A stretch of DNA of 64,000 bases, taken from Frankiales bacterium (GTDB lineage Bacteria > Actinomycetota > Actinomycetes > Mycobacteriales > SCTD01). A model generated the notes under the pieces. That model saw only the letters and a list, made by a program, of their open reading frames with translations, was not told the origin of the DNA and did not search any database. The DNA lies in assembly GCA_025464695.1 (NCBI GenBank), contig JAODNQ010000270.1, positions 27,674-91,673 on the forward strand, written 5' to 3'. Below are positions 1 to 9,552 of the stretch, piece after piece; position 1 is the stretch's first letter; every line of letters begins with the position of its first letter. Made by a program: the position numbers and the translations under genes.

Positions 1-383
1 TCGCGCCCGCGGCTCCTCGCGTGACGCAGCGGCCCCGCCCGGAGGCTGACCGGGGGGTGAAAGGCCCATGCCACTGACCCAACAGGCGCAGGGGGGCAGC
101 ACGGCCAAGCACTCCGCGGCCGCTGGCGGGGGCCCCGGGTCTGTTGCCCTTACGCTTGCTCGTCTGGTCCAGCAGCGACCTGCAAGGCCGGAGGGTGGTT
201 CCGCGTGCAAGGGCAGCTGCCAGTCGAGACGACTCCTGCGGAGCGCGTCAACCATGAGGTCCGGTCGGCGTCGTGCCGTCGCCGACCAGCAACGAGCGGG
301 AGGTCGGGGATCGGCAGCCGCCGGCTGAACACGGACAGCCGTGACACGACGCCTCTGGGCACTCGAGGGGCCGGTCGGCGAGG
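1..383. other. Intergenic / unassigned left edge
   Basis: No open frame here has actinobacterial codon bias or a recognisable product. The frames present are short and lack a convincing ribosome binding site. The stretch is probably leader DNA of the flippase gene that follows, possibly with decayed coding sequence. Confidence 0.4.
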
Positions 384-1904
384 GTGACCAGTCCCCTGCT
401 GACGAGGATCACCTGGAACGCTGTCGGGCTGGGGGCGCCCGCGGTGGGTCAACTGATCCTCGCGCCGGCGATCATCCACCGGATCGGCCTCGCCGCCTTC
501 GGCGTCTACTCACTCCTGTTGATCATCATCAGCATCCTGGTGAGCCTCGATGGTGGCGTGGGGGCCTCCCTCATCCGCTTCTTCTCGCGAGCGTTGCACT
601 CCCCGGACGCCCGGCGCGCGAGCGACGTCACAGCACTCGCCTCTACCGCGCTCCTGTTCTTCGTCGGACTGGGTGGCGTCCTGGGCCTGGCGGGCTGGTT
701 GATGGGCGACCTCACGCACCGCCTGCTCCACCTGAAGGACGCGATGGTCGCCACGGAGGACACAGGCCAGGTCGTCTGGCTCCTGGCCGTGGCGCTGACA
801 CTGGCACTCGTGGGCACCGTCCCCAACGCTCTTCTGCAGGCCAACAACGACTACCTCTCCATAGCGCTCGCGGCCGTCGCTGCACAGGCGGCGTACCTCG
901 CCAGCGCCTTGCTGGTCGGGCTCGATCGGGGAGTGCTGGGGCTCCTGCACAGCCTGCTCCTGCTATATGCCACGCGCCTGCTCCTGTCCACCATCCGCGC
1001 CGTCACGACCGTCCCCTTGTCCGCACCACGGCTCATGTCCTTGAGCGAGGTCGGGGAGGTGGTGAGCTTCGCCGGCCGCACCCAGCTCTCGATGGCCGCG
1101 GGTCTGATCAACAGTCAGACCGACGCGCTCGTCATCGCCGCGTTCCTCCCCAGCAGCGCGCTGGGGCTCTACAGCGTGGCCGCGAACTTCGCCCAGCTCC
1201 TGCGACAGGTTCCCAGTTTCGCGCTGGGACCCCTCTACGCCCAACTCAACTCGGTAGCGTTCCAGGAGGGACGCGATGCCGTTCTCGCGCGGGCGATGCG
1301 CCTCCAGCGGCTGTGGGGAGATCTGGTCACAGGTTGGACGCTCAACGGTGCCATCGCCGCGGCGATCGGCGTCGTCGCCTGGCTGGGCACGGACTACACG
1401 CGTGCGTCCGTCGTCGTGGTCTGCCTGGCACTGGGGAACGGCGTCAACCTGCTCACCGGCGTCCTCAGCACGCTCGCCAGGACCCTCAACAAGCCCGGTC
1501 AGGAAGCGCGTTATGGGCTGCTCGCGACGTTGGCGAACGCCGTCGTCACTCTCGCTCTGGTCCAGCCGCTCGGGCTGGTGGGCGTCGTCCTTGGAACGGC
1601 GCTGTCGCCCGTCCTGGCCGCCGGCTACTTTCTGTCGTCCATGCGCCGAGCCACCGGCGAGCGGCTGCCTGGGCTGACGAGTGGCATCCCGTTGGTGCGG
1701 ACAGCCCTGAGTCTAGCCCTCACGGCGGCGGGGTGCTCCGCCATGTACGTGGTGAGCGACATCCTGACGGGCACGGGCCTGGCCGCCCTTGTGCTCGTGG
1801 GGGCCGGCGCGACGCCAGGGATGCTCCTCTACTACCGGGCGCAGCTCCGCCTGGCCGGCGAGACGCTAGGGGTGTCTCGGCTCTCGCTGCGCAAGGTCGG
1901 TTGA
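384..1904 (+). CDS. Wzx/MATE-like polysaccharide flippase
   Basis: This predicted inner-membrane protein of 506 residues would flip lipid-linked oligosaccharide units across the membrane during exopolysaccharide assembly. What is seen is an almost continuous run of hydrophobic segments (about 12-14) with short charged loops, an N-terminus of the type TRITWNAVGLGAP, and a length normal for the polysaccharide-export (PST/MATE) superfamily. A GTG start at 384 is used; the region upstream is not coding. Its neighbours are a glycosyltransferase and a priming glycosylphosphotransferase, which supports a Wzx-type role. Codon bias is weaker than in the backbone genes further right, as often seen in surface-polysaccharide loci. 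The transported sugar cannot be told from sequence. Confidence 0.8.
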   Translation: MTSPLLTRITWNAVGLGAPAVGQLILAPAIIHRIGLAAFGVYSLLLIIISILVSLDGGVGASLIRFFSRALHSPDARRASDVTALASTALLFFVGLGGVLGLAGWLMGDLTHRLLHLKDAMVATEDTGQVVWLLAVALTLALVGTVPNALLQANNDYLSIALAAVAAQAAYLASALLVGLDRGVLGLLHSLLLLYATRLLLSTIRAVTTVPLSAPRLMSLSEVGEVVSFAGRTQLSMAAGLINSQTDALVIAAFLPSSALGLYSVAANFAQLLRQVPSFALGPLYAQLNSVAFQEGRDAVLARAMRLQRLWGDLVTGWTLNGAIAAAIGVVAWLGTDYTRASVVVVCLALGNGVNLLTGVLSTLARTLNKPGQEARYGLLATLANAVVTLALVQPLGLVGVVLGTALSPVLAAGYFLSSMRRATGERLPGLTSGIPLVRTALSLALTAAGCSAMYVVSDILTGTGLAALVLVGAGATPGMLLYYRAQLRLAGETLGVSRLSLRKVG

Positions 1905-1987
1905 CGGCTCAAGGTGGTCCCAGGCCCTGAGCCCTGCCCAGGCCGTGGCGCGGCGTGCGCGCGCGTGCCCGACCAGAAGCCGTCGGC

Positions 1988-3229
1988 CTAGCGCTGAGAG
2001 CCGGTCAGGCTCTCCCTCAGGCGTCGAAGGCTCTCGGAGGGTTGGAGGAACTTCCTCGCATGTGCCGCAGCCGCGGCCGACGCCTCCCTCGCCAGCTCCG
2101 GCTCGCGCAGGAGTGCCAGGGTTCCGTGCAGCAAGGCGCTGGCGTCCTCAGGCTCGACCACGCAGCCGGCGCCCGACCGCATCACTTCGCTCGCTGTGCC
2201 ACCGCCTCGCGGTACAGCAGCCACCACCGGCCGGCCAGCCCGGAAGTAGCTCGTCAACTTGCTCGGCAGGCTCATGTCCACCGCGCTGGCGCGCTCGTTC
2301 ACCAGCAGCACGTCCGCGGCCGCCAGGACGTCGGTGAACTCCCCGTCCGCCGCCGGCGGGAGGAACTGCAGGGTGGGAACATCGCGCCCAAGCTCCTGCA
2401 GTGCGAACCTCTGACTCCCGTCGCCCATCAGCACGAAACGCACGTGCGGCGCGTCCACGGCGGCGACCCGCGCCGCCTGGACGACGTTCTCCAGCCCCTG
2501 TTTGAGGCCCATGTTCCCGCTGTGCAGTGCGATCAGCTGGTCCTCGCCCCAGCCCAGCCGCCGCCGCGTCTCCGCGCGGTCCGCCGTCGGGGCCTGCACA
2601 TGACTCCAGTTCCGTACCACCGCCACGGCATCCGGACTGCAACCGACGCCCTCCGCGTAGCCGCGGAAAGCCTCGTTGAGGACGAGCACCTGGTCCGCGC
2701 GGCGAAGGACACGACCCTCGAGCCACGTCGTCGCCCTCGTGATGCTGCCGCCACCCGCGATCCCGCTCTGCGCCGTCGCCGGTCCCATCAGGTCTTGGAC
2801 CCACACCACGAGTCGGGCCCCGGTACGGCGAGCGATGGCGGCTGCCGCAGCGCTGCCGAACAGGCTCGGCACGACCGCGAGCACGACGTCGGGGCGGAAC
2901 GGCAACCGCTGCGCCAGCACGTGCACGCCGAAGGTCAGCTCGTACAGGCCGCGGGTCAGCGCCGTCTGCTGGGCGGGCACCACGTGGCGGAGCCGACGCA
3001 CCCGGACGCCTTCGCGGACCTCATCCACACGCAGCCGCCGCCGGTACGCCTCCGGCGTAGACCAGTGCGGGTAGTGCGGCACGCCGGCCAAGACGAACAC
3101 CTCGGCGCCCTGCTCGCGCAGGTGCTCGCAGGCTTGAGTCGTGTAGGGCGCGATCCCCGTGTGCTCGGGGGCGTAGTTGATGCCGACCACGAGGACCTTC
3201 AAGCCTTGCAGTTCGCGGGGGTTGTCCAC
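1988..3229 (-). CDS. Family 4 glycosyltransferase, WcaI-like
   Basis: This GT-B fold glycosyltransferase of 413 residues probably adds a sugar to the lipid-linked repeat unit in the cytoplasm. The N-terminal half starts with KVLVVGINYAPEHTGIAPYT, the nucleotide-independent acceptor-side signature of WcaI-type enzymes. It is followed by VWVQDLMGP and a donor-binding C-terminal domain with SGNMGLKQGLENV and a late LPSKLTSYFRAGRPVVA segment. The GTG start at 3229 lies 180 bp from the divergent glycosylphosphotransferase gene. The family assignment is firm; the sugar and linkage are unknown. WcaI itself belongs to colanic acid synthesis, which is only a guide to the reaction type. Confidence 0.85.
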   Translation of the reverse strand: MDNPRELQGLKVLVVGINYAPEHTGIAPYTTQACEHLREQGAEVFVLAGVPHYPHWSTPEAYRRRLRVDEVREGVRVRRLRHVVPAQQTALTRGLYELTFGVHVLAQRLPFRPDVVLAVVPSLFGSAAAAAIARRTGARLVVWVQDLMGPATAQSGIAGGGSITRATTWLEGRVLRRADQVLVLNEAFRGYAEGVGCSPDAVAVVRNWSHVQAPTADRAETRRRLGWGEDQLIALHSGNMGLKQGLENVVQAARVAAVDAPHVRFVLMGDGSQRFALQELGRDVPTLQFLPPAADGEFTDVLAAADVLLVNERASAVDMSLPSKLTSYFRAGRPVVAAVPRGGGTASEVMRSGAGCVVEPEDASALLHGTLALLREPELAREASAAAAAHARKFLQPSESLRRLRESLTGSQR

Positions 3230-3409
3230 GGCGGCAGCCTAGGTGCGACAGACTGACCACTGGCCCTGCAGGACGCGGGGGCCGGAAGGGTGACCGCGGG
3301 CTCTCGTGCCTGCGGACGAGTTCCGGCTACGGCAGCCCTGCTGGCCGCCGACAGAGGGTAGGCAGAGCAGGCGCCGGCCGACGTGCCGTCCATGAGGCAG
3401 GGAGCGTGC

Positions 3410-4888
3410 GTGACTGCGGCAGCGGCGTCCGGCCCGTCACGACGCCGCAGCGATCCCGCGCCCACCCGAGACGCTTCAGCAGCCGCGTGGCTGCTGAAGT
3501 ACCGTCGGCTGCTCATCGCCCTCGACGTCCTCGCAGTGCTCCTCGCCGGGCTAGCAGCCGTGCTCATCCGTTTCGGCAGCACGGGGGAGCAGCTGCGCGG
3601 CTACTCCTACGTCACCGTCGGCGTGGTCATCGGCGCGGCGTGGATCCTCCTTCTGGGCCTGAGCCGCTGCTACGAACCCCGTTTCCTCGGCGTCGGACCC
3701 GAGGAGGCCAGGCGCGTCACGAACGCCTCCCTCCGCCTGGTCGCCGGCGTTGCCCTGCTCGGCTACTCCACGCAGCTCGACCTCGCCCGCGGCTTCGTCG
3801 CGGTCATGCTGCCGCTCGGCACCGTGCTGCTCCTGCTAGGGCGCTACGGCGCTCGCCTGGTCCTGCACCGCCTGCGGCGCTCGGGCCGGTGCGTCCACCG
3901 CGTGATCCTGCTCGGGACGGCTCCTCACGTCCGGGAGCTGGCCGAGCAGCTGGCCCGCGACCCCTCCAGCGGCCTCCGGGTCGTCGGTGCCTGCGTGCCC
4001 GGGGGCGGCACGTCGGTCGCCCTGAGCGACGGGCAGCAGGTGCGGGTGGTGGGGCACTTCACCGACGTCGTCGACGCGCTTCGGCGCACGGCGGCCGACA
4101 CCCTGGCCGTTGCACACTCGCCCGGCCTGCAGGGTGAGCCCCTGCGCCGGCTCGCCTACCAGCTGGAGGGGACCGGGATCGACCTGCTCGTCGCGCCGGC
4201 CCTGACCAGCGTCGGCGGCAGCCGCATCAGCATCCGGCCGGCTGCGGGCCTGCCGCTGCTCCACCTCGATGAGCCGGAGCTGGGCGGCGTCCGGCAGCTG
4301 GTCAAGGGGGTGCTGGACCGGACCGCGTCGCTGCTGGCCCTGGTCGTGCTCAGCCCGCTCCTGCTCGCCGTCGCCGTCGCCGTGAGGTCGACCAGTCCTG
4401 GGCCTGTCGTCTTCAAGCAGGAGCGGGTGGGACGGGGCGGCAAGACGTTCTGCCTGTGGAAGTTCCGCTCGATGGTCCAGGACGCCGAGGCCCGTCGCGA
4501 TGGGCTGGCTGGTGCGAACGAGCACGACGGTGTGCTCTTCAAGATCCGCGAGGACCCGCGCGTGACCCGCGTCGGTCGCTTCCTGCGCCGCACCTCCATC
4601 GACGAGCTGCCGCAGCTGGTCAACGTGCTCCGAGGCGAGATGAGCCTGGTCGGTCCGCGCCCCCCGTTGCCCGCGGAGGTCGCGCGCTACGAGGCGCTCG
4701 CCCGCCGTCGGCTGCTGGTCAAGCCCGGCGTCACTGGGCTGTGGCAGGTGAGCGGGCGCAGCAACCTGACGTGGGAGGACACCGTGCGGCTCGACCTGCA
4801 GTACGTCGAGAACTGGTCCCTCGGGCTGGACGTCAGCATCTTGCTACGCACCCTCAGCGCCGTCATGCGAGGCGATGGCGCGTACTAG
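3410..4888 (+). CDS. Polyprenyl glycosylphosphotransferase (priming enzyme)
   Basis: This membrane enzyme transfers a sugar-1-phosphate from a nucleotide sugar to polyprenyl phosphate and so starts the polysaccharide repeat unit. The N-terminus has about four transmembrane segments, followed by a nucleotide-binding-like CoA-binding fold (HRVILLGTAPHVRELAEQ) and a fifth membrane helix. The C-terminal bacterial sugar transferase domain (PF02397 type) carries FKQERVGRGGKTFCLWKFRS, the acidic RTSIDELPQLVNVLRGEMS motif and LVGPRPP. I prefer the GTG at 3410 (protein MTAAAASGPS, 492 residues) because an upstream ATG at 3383 adds only nine atypical residues. This is the family of WcaJ/CpsE-like enzymes; the donor sugar is unknown. 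Confidence 0.9.
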   Translation: MTAAAASGPSRRRSDPAPTRDASAAAWLLKYRRLLIALDVLAVLLAGLAAVLIRFGSTGEQLRGYSYVTVGVVIGAAWILLLGLSRCYEPRFLGVGPEEARRVTNASLRLVAGVALLGYSTQLDLARGFVAVMLPLGTVLLLLGRYGARLVLHRLRRSGRCVHRVILLGTAPHVRELAEQLARDPSSGLRVVGACVPGGGTSVALSDGQQVRVVGHFTDVVDALRRTAADTLAVAHSPGLQGEPLRRLAYQLEGTGIDLLVAPALTSVGGSRISIRPAAGLPLLHLDEPELGGVRQLVKGVLDRTASLLALVVLSPLLLAVAVAVRSTSPGPVVFKQERVGRGGKTFCLWKFRSMVQDAEARRDGLAGANEHDGVLFKIREDPRVTRVGRFLRRTSIDELPQLVNVLRGEMSLVGPRPPLPAEVARYEALARRRLLVKPGVTGLWQVSGRSNLTWEDTVRLDLQYVENWSLGLDVSILLRTLSAVMRGDGAY

Positions 4889-5061
4889 GGCGTGTCGCTC
4901 GTGTCGGGTCTGACTGGATGCTGCGCAGTGACGCGGAACTCGTGCTCAACAACGACGTGTGGTCGCGGCGAGCCGTTCCCCTACCGCCTGTTTTGGGCGC
5001 GGTGGGCGGCGCAGCCGGGCCCACCTCCCTTGGTCGAGGGCATCCTGTTGCGCAACCGCGG

Positions 5062-5249
5062 GCAGCGCGTGGCGTCAGCGGGGCTGGCGGCGGGAGGGCA
5101 GCGGCACCACCATCGTTCGAAGCCCGTGACAACAAGGAAGCCAACGTCGGCGAGCGGCGTGCAACCCGCCTGACAACGCCACCCGCTACGACAAGCGAGT
5201 CTCACCCGACGGGCGGCGCGTCCTGGCGTCGATCCGGTTCTGCATATGA
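5062..5249 (+). pseudogene. Decayed IS5-type transposase C-terminus
   Basis: This is a remnant of the C-terminal end of an IS5-family DDE transposase. One frame reads GGRAAAPPSFEARDNKEANV followed by GERRATRL, matching the usual GGRPPxFDxxxYKxRNVVERxxxRLK block that carries the catalytic Glu. The next frame continues with NATRYDKR and ends with LASIRFCI and a stop, matching the terminal ATRYDKRxxxxxxxxASIRIWL block. A frameshift separates the two parts and the N-terminal half is missing. It shows past insertion activity between the glycosylphosphotransferase and secreted-protein genes. The rest of 4889-5345 shows nothing recognisable. Confidence 0.6.
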
Positions 5250-5345
5250 GTATCCCGGTGACTCCGAGACACGCTCTAGCCCGACAGGACGACGCGCCCC
5301 CCGCCCCGACCGTGAGGTCCCGGGGTTGGCGCTGGCGACAACTGG

Positions 5346-6029
5346 TCAGCCCGCCCCGGGCTTGTTGCGCTCGTCGGTGGCCATGAAGCTGACGCAGTCG
5401 CCCTGCGTCTTGAAGGCCCCGAACTGTCGCCAAGCGCTCATCTTGCAGTCCTCGACGCCGGCCTGCCGGACGACGATCCTGAACTGTCCGGAATTGTCGC
5501 TGGTGGGGCTGTCGATGAAGCGGTACTGCAACTGGACGTGGTTCCCTGCGCCGGTGACCAGGTAGTTGTAGGTGTGACTGGCGAGCGGCTGCGTGTACGG
5601 GCCGCCCGCTGGCTCGAGGTGCTGGAAGCCGCTGCCATCGCCTGTGTCGATGACGAACCGCGGGTTGTGCCGCGGAAGCTGGCGAGTGCAGCCCGTGAAC
5701 CGGTCGCCCTCGGCGAAGGCAGTCTCGGCGTCCACTCCGCTCCATCCGCCTTGCGGCTTCGCGGGACTGGGGTAATTGATGCTGACGCTCACGCCGGTTC
5801 CGCAGATTGCCGGGCCGACGCCCTGGGCGACGGTGCCGCTGACGGTCAAGAAGTGGTACGTGCCTTGAGGCAGCAGTGTGGTGGTGACGGTCGGCTGCTG
5901 GTTGTCGGCCTTGTAGGTGTCCAGCATCAGCGTCTCCGACACTGGGCTCGTTGAGGCGTGCGCGGTGTCGATCAGCGCTGCTGAGGCGACGGCAGCGGCT
6001 GCCAAGGATGCAAGAAGTCGTCGGTTCAT
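5346..6029 (-). CDS. Secreted protein with C-terminal FGxFKxQGDCVSF motif
   Basis: This is a predicted exported protein of 227 residues with unknown function. The start is ATG at 6029, directly preceded by a G-rich ribosome binding site (GGGGGGACACC); an in-frame upstream ATG lacks one. The N-terminus MNRRLLASLAAAAVASAALI is a signal peptide, with cleavage likely after AHA. The mature part is beta-rich and has four Cys, two of them in the C-terminal CKMSAWRQFGAFKTQGDCV segment. I recall that segment as a recurrent ending of actinobacterial secreted proteins (CKxxxWxxFGxFKxQGDCVSFVA). Codon choice is less GC-biased than in backbone genes, and IS5 remnants lie on both sides, so recent acquisition is plausible. 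Confidence 0.75.
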   Translation of the reverse strand: MNRRLLASLAAAAVASAALIDTAHASTSPVSETLMLDTYKADNQQPTVTTTLLPQGTYHFLTVSGTVAQGVGPAICGTGVSVSINYPSPAKPQGGWSGVDAETAFAEGDRFTGCTRQLPRHNPRFVIDTGDGSGFQHLEPAGGPYTQPLASHTYNYLVTGAGNHVQLQYRFIDSPTSDNSGQFRIVVRQAGVEDCKMSAWRQFGAFKTQGDCVSFMATDERNKPGAG

Positions 6030-6480
6030 GGTGTCCCCCCGGACGTTGGATGCCGTCAGCATGTCGGGCGACGGTATCCAGCCGTAGACCCCGATCTGCC
6101 CGGTAGGGGATAGGTCTTTCTGGCGCCCAGGCTAGTCATTCCGTATGTCCGCCCACACCGTCACGCGCGGGGCCGGCAGCTGCAGCGGAGGCGTTCATGT
6201 CATTGTCATGTGCTAGGTGCACGCTGTCGTCGGGCCCCTGACCGGGGGCCGAGGACCGGGGGGTCCAGTGAGACGTCGACGTGTGCTGCCATCGGTCGTT
6301 GGGACCTGCGGGACCTGCAGCCAGCCAGGCCAGTTGTCGTTGTACGAGTCGTGGGAGACACGCTGGCGCGGCTACGGCCGCGTACCGGGAACATCCCGGC
6401 TCATGAAGACCTGCGGGGCCTGCGGCTTCTCCGCCCGCGGCTAGAGCGTGTCCGACATGTCGGGCTCACCTGAGGCCGAC
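6030..6480. other. Intergenic, no supported gene
   Basis: This stretch presumably holds the promoter of the secreted protein on the minus strand. A short plus-strand frame near 6217-6444 contains CGTC and CGAC cysteine pairs but has no start signal, no family match and poor codon bias, so I do not call it a gene. Fragmentary mobile DNA is likely, since a transposase remnant follows. Confidence 0.35.
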
Positions 6481-6481
6481 G

Positions 6482-6910
6482 GTGCGCGGCTTGCGCAAGC
6501 GCGCGGTGGTCAGCGACGGCACGTGCAGTCGTAGCGAGCCGCTCCTTGGGCACGGGAAGGTGATGCCCGCCCTGCCCGAGATGCTCGCGGCGCTGCGCGT
6601 CCCGCGCTTCCGTGAACGGCGGCGGAGCATGCCCGACAAGTTGCGGAGCGACTGGGCGTGTTCCGCACGAGGCACCGGGCCTTGCTCCGGGCCCGGCACG
6701 TCGTCGCCGTCATCCCGCAGCCGCGTGACCAGATCAGCAAGCCAGGAACCGAGGCAGGAGGGCGGCCTACCACCTCGGTCGACGCACGGGACGACGAGCA
6801 GCGCAACGTCGAGGGAGCGACCGACCGGCTCTTGACTGTGCGTGGCACCGCCACCACGTGTGGCAAGCACACCCCTGACCTACCGCCGCGGCCTCGTTGG
6901 CCCCATCGGA
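6482..6910 (+). pseudogene. Decayed IS5-type transposase, C-terminal half
   Basis: A second and longer IS5-family transposase remnant. The first frame gives ALRVPRFRERRRSMPDKLRS then DWACSARG, corresponding to the RVPRxxxGRPRxRPDxVxADKAYxSR region with the second catalytic Asp. The next frame, from about 6658, gives RHRALLRARHVVAVIPQPRD, then AGGRPTTSVDARDDEQRNVE, matching LRRRGIxxxIPEPxDQ and GGRPPxFDxxxYKxRNVVE. It continues RGTATTCGKHT. A third frame from 6875 gives LTYRRGLVGPI, matching the LTYRAxxxLAxI end. At least two frameshifts are needed to join these parts, so the gene is dead. No intact terminal repeats were identified. Confidence 0.65.
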
Positions 6911-6919
6911 CCAGACACC

Positions 6920-7177
6920 TCAGGCGTGGCGGCGCCCAGGGCGCACACGGACCTGCGGTGTGGCCACCTCTGTCAGCCGCTCGTGTAGATCCGCGTCGGG
7001 CTTCAGCGCCGTCGCTCCGCACGAGGGGCAGCGGTTCACTGGCCGTGGGTCGGCCCAACCGTTCTTCAGGCCGGCGTGCCTCGCCAGTCGCCGGACCTTC
7101 ACCCCCGCCGCCGAGACATGCTGGTCCCCCGGCGTCCACCGTCGACCGCAGCCCGTGCAGCGCACCCGCTCCGTCAT
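6920..7177 (-). CDS. Small zinc-ribbon protein
   Basis: This is a hypothetical protein of 85 residues with two Cys pairs, CTGC near the N-terminus and CPSC near the middle. They are spaced as in a treble-clef or zinc-ribbon knuckle, so it probably binds one zinc ion. I use the ATG at 7177 (MTERVRCTGCGRRWTPGDQ), which follows a G-rich stretch (GGGGGTGGGGC) that can act as ribosome binding site; a longer frame starting at 7225 lacks one. It sits between the IS5 remnant and gmd. The function is unknown; DNA-, RNA- or protein-binding roles are all possible. Confidence 0.5.
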   Translation of the reverse strand: MTERVRCTGCGRRWTPGDQHVSAAGVKVRRLARHAGLKNGWADPRPVNRCPSCGATALKPDADLHERLTEVATPQVRVRPGRRHA

Positions 7178-7277
7178 GCCCCACCCCCTGAGAAGCAGGA
7201 GAGCGCCCCGGGACCGCGATGTCAACGTGCGGGAGAACTCGTTCAGGCCCTGTTCACGGGCGGCCCGAGGCAGACGG

Positions 7278-8246
<969 letters not shown>

Positions 8247-8274
8247 GGGAGAGACCCTGTCATGCCGTGGGCCA

Positions 8275-8583
8275 TCAGCGCCCGACGCGCGCGGGACGCC
8301 TGCGGGGCTGCAGCGCCGCGGTCGTGACCATGTTGGAGCGCTCGTCGCTCAGCTGGTGCATCGTGACGCCGTAGTGCTCGGCCAGGGACTGCAGGTGCTC
8401 CTCGCTGCGGGTGCGGTCGGGCGTCCTGCGAAGCAGGTCCTCGTTCTGCCACGCGATGTCGTGCGCCAGCAGGACGTGTAGCGCTGTCACAGCGCGGGTC
8501 CCCGGAGGGCCGAGGACGATCTCGGCTGCGCGCAGGTACACGGCGTGGGAGTCGGTGCGGCGGCGAGGGAGGGGGAAGAGCAC
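8275..8583 (-). CDS. Hypothetical protein
   Basis: This frame of 102 residues starts with GTG at 8583 and ends 28 bp before the gmd start, so the two may be co-transcribed. Codon use is strongly G/C in third positions, which supports a real gene. The middle is helical and amphipathic (AVTALHVLLAHDIAWQNEDL, then SEEHLQSLAEHYGV), and the last 20 residues are basic and probably disordered. There are no membrane segments, signal peptide or cysteines. I do not recognise the family. Confidence 0.5.
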   Translation of the reverse strand: MLFPLPRRRTDSHAVYLRAAEIVLGPPGTRAVTALHVLLAHDIAWQNEDLLRRTPDRTRSEEHLQSLAEHYGVTMHQLSDERSNMVTTAALQPRRRPARVGR

Positions 8584-8732
8584 GCGGTCGATCCGATCAG
8601 GGGAAGGCGTTGTCCGCTCTACCTTCGTCTTCGAACCACAGCGGGCTGAAGGGGTTGCGGGGCAAGTCGCCCTGATGGGCAGCCGGCCTAGCCTGTCCGG
8701 ACCGGGTCCGGCTGACGCCCCCGTAGCCTGAA

Positions 8733-9479
8733 GTGGTGATCAGACGACGACTCGGTGACATCGCGCTGGCTCTGCTGGCCGTCTTCACCATCACCCTGGC
8801 CGCCTACGTGTTGGTCCGCGACCCGTCGCCTCCCAGCAGCGCAGCGCTTCCGACGCCGGTCGCCTCGGCGGCCTTGCCCTCCACAGCACCCAGCAGCTCC
8901 GCGACGCCCAGCCGTGCTGCGACAGCCAGCGGCTCCCCGGTCCCCAGCAGCTCCGCGGCGCCCAGCCCCACTGCTGCTGCCGTGTCCGTTCCCGCCCTGT
9001 TGCTCGCCGCGGCAGGGGCACAGGCCGGCCCCGCGACCGCCGCCGCCACCCTGCTGTCCTGGCAGCTGGGCACGACGCTGCCGGTCCCGCCGGAGACCGC
9101 TGCGCTGAAGCTCGCTCTGGTTGACAAGCAGCTCGTGGTGGTGCAGGCGGCGGACGACGGCTCCGCGTCTCCCGCCGTGGCCGCTGTCCGGGCCGTCCGT
9201 GCGGCGGCACCCGTCGTCCGCGTCCTCGTCGTCGGCCCGCTCGGCCTGGACGGGAAGCAGCACACCGTGCAACGCGACGCTCTCCGGGCCGTCGCCGTGC
9301 AGACCAAGGCCGACTTCATCGACCCGGTGGGATCGGCCTGGGCGTCCCGCCTCGCCTCCCCGTCCTCCGACGGCGGGCTCGCGCCCGCTGACCAGCAGCT
9401 CCTCGGGCAGCTGCTGGCCAACGCTAGCCAGGGCGCGGCGAAGGCTCGTGCCGAGGCCGCAGGCATCCCCGCGAGTTAG
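8733..9479 (+). CDS. Membrane-anchored SGNH-fold-like protein, catalytic residues missing
   Basis: This protein of 248 residues has one N-terminal transmembrane helix (LALLAVFTITLAAYVLV), a low-complexity Ser/Pro/Ala linker of about 55 residues and an extracytoplasmic domain. The domain resembles the C-terminal half of small GDSL/SGNH esterases: KQLVVVQAADDGS sits where the Asn block should be, VRVLVVGPLGLDG where the central strand should be, and GGLAPADQQLLGQLLAN where the DGxHPxxxGxxxLA block should be. No GDS nucleophile motif is present and the final His is replaced, so hydrolysis is unlikely. It may bind polysaccharide or be a decayed O-acetyl esterase. The gene diverges from the hypothetical gene at 8583. 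Confidence 0.6.
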   Translation: MVIRRRLGDIALALLAVFTITLAAYVLVRDPSPPSSAALPTPVASAALPSTAPSSSATPSRAATASGSPVPSSSAAPSPTAAAVSVPALLLAAAGAQAGPATAAATLLSWQLGTTLPVPPETAALKLALVDKQLVVVQAADDGSASPAVAAVRAVRAAAPVVRVLVVGPLGLDGKQHTVQRDALRAVAVQTKADFIDPVGSAWASRLASPSSDGGLAPADQQLLGQLLANASQGAAKARAEAAGIPAS

Positions 9480-9552
9480 CAACGGCGCCTCGCCGAGGTC
9501 GCATACGCGGGGGTTGGCGTGCATCGGGTCCTGCTCCGCCTACCGTGGACGG

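Noticed and set aside
6217..6444. Plus-strand frame with two CxxC pairs as a zinc protein gene
   Set aside because: No ribosome binding site, poor codon bias and no family resemblance; it lies among mobile-element debris.
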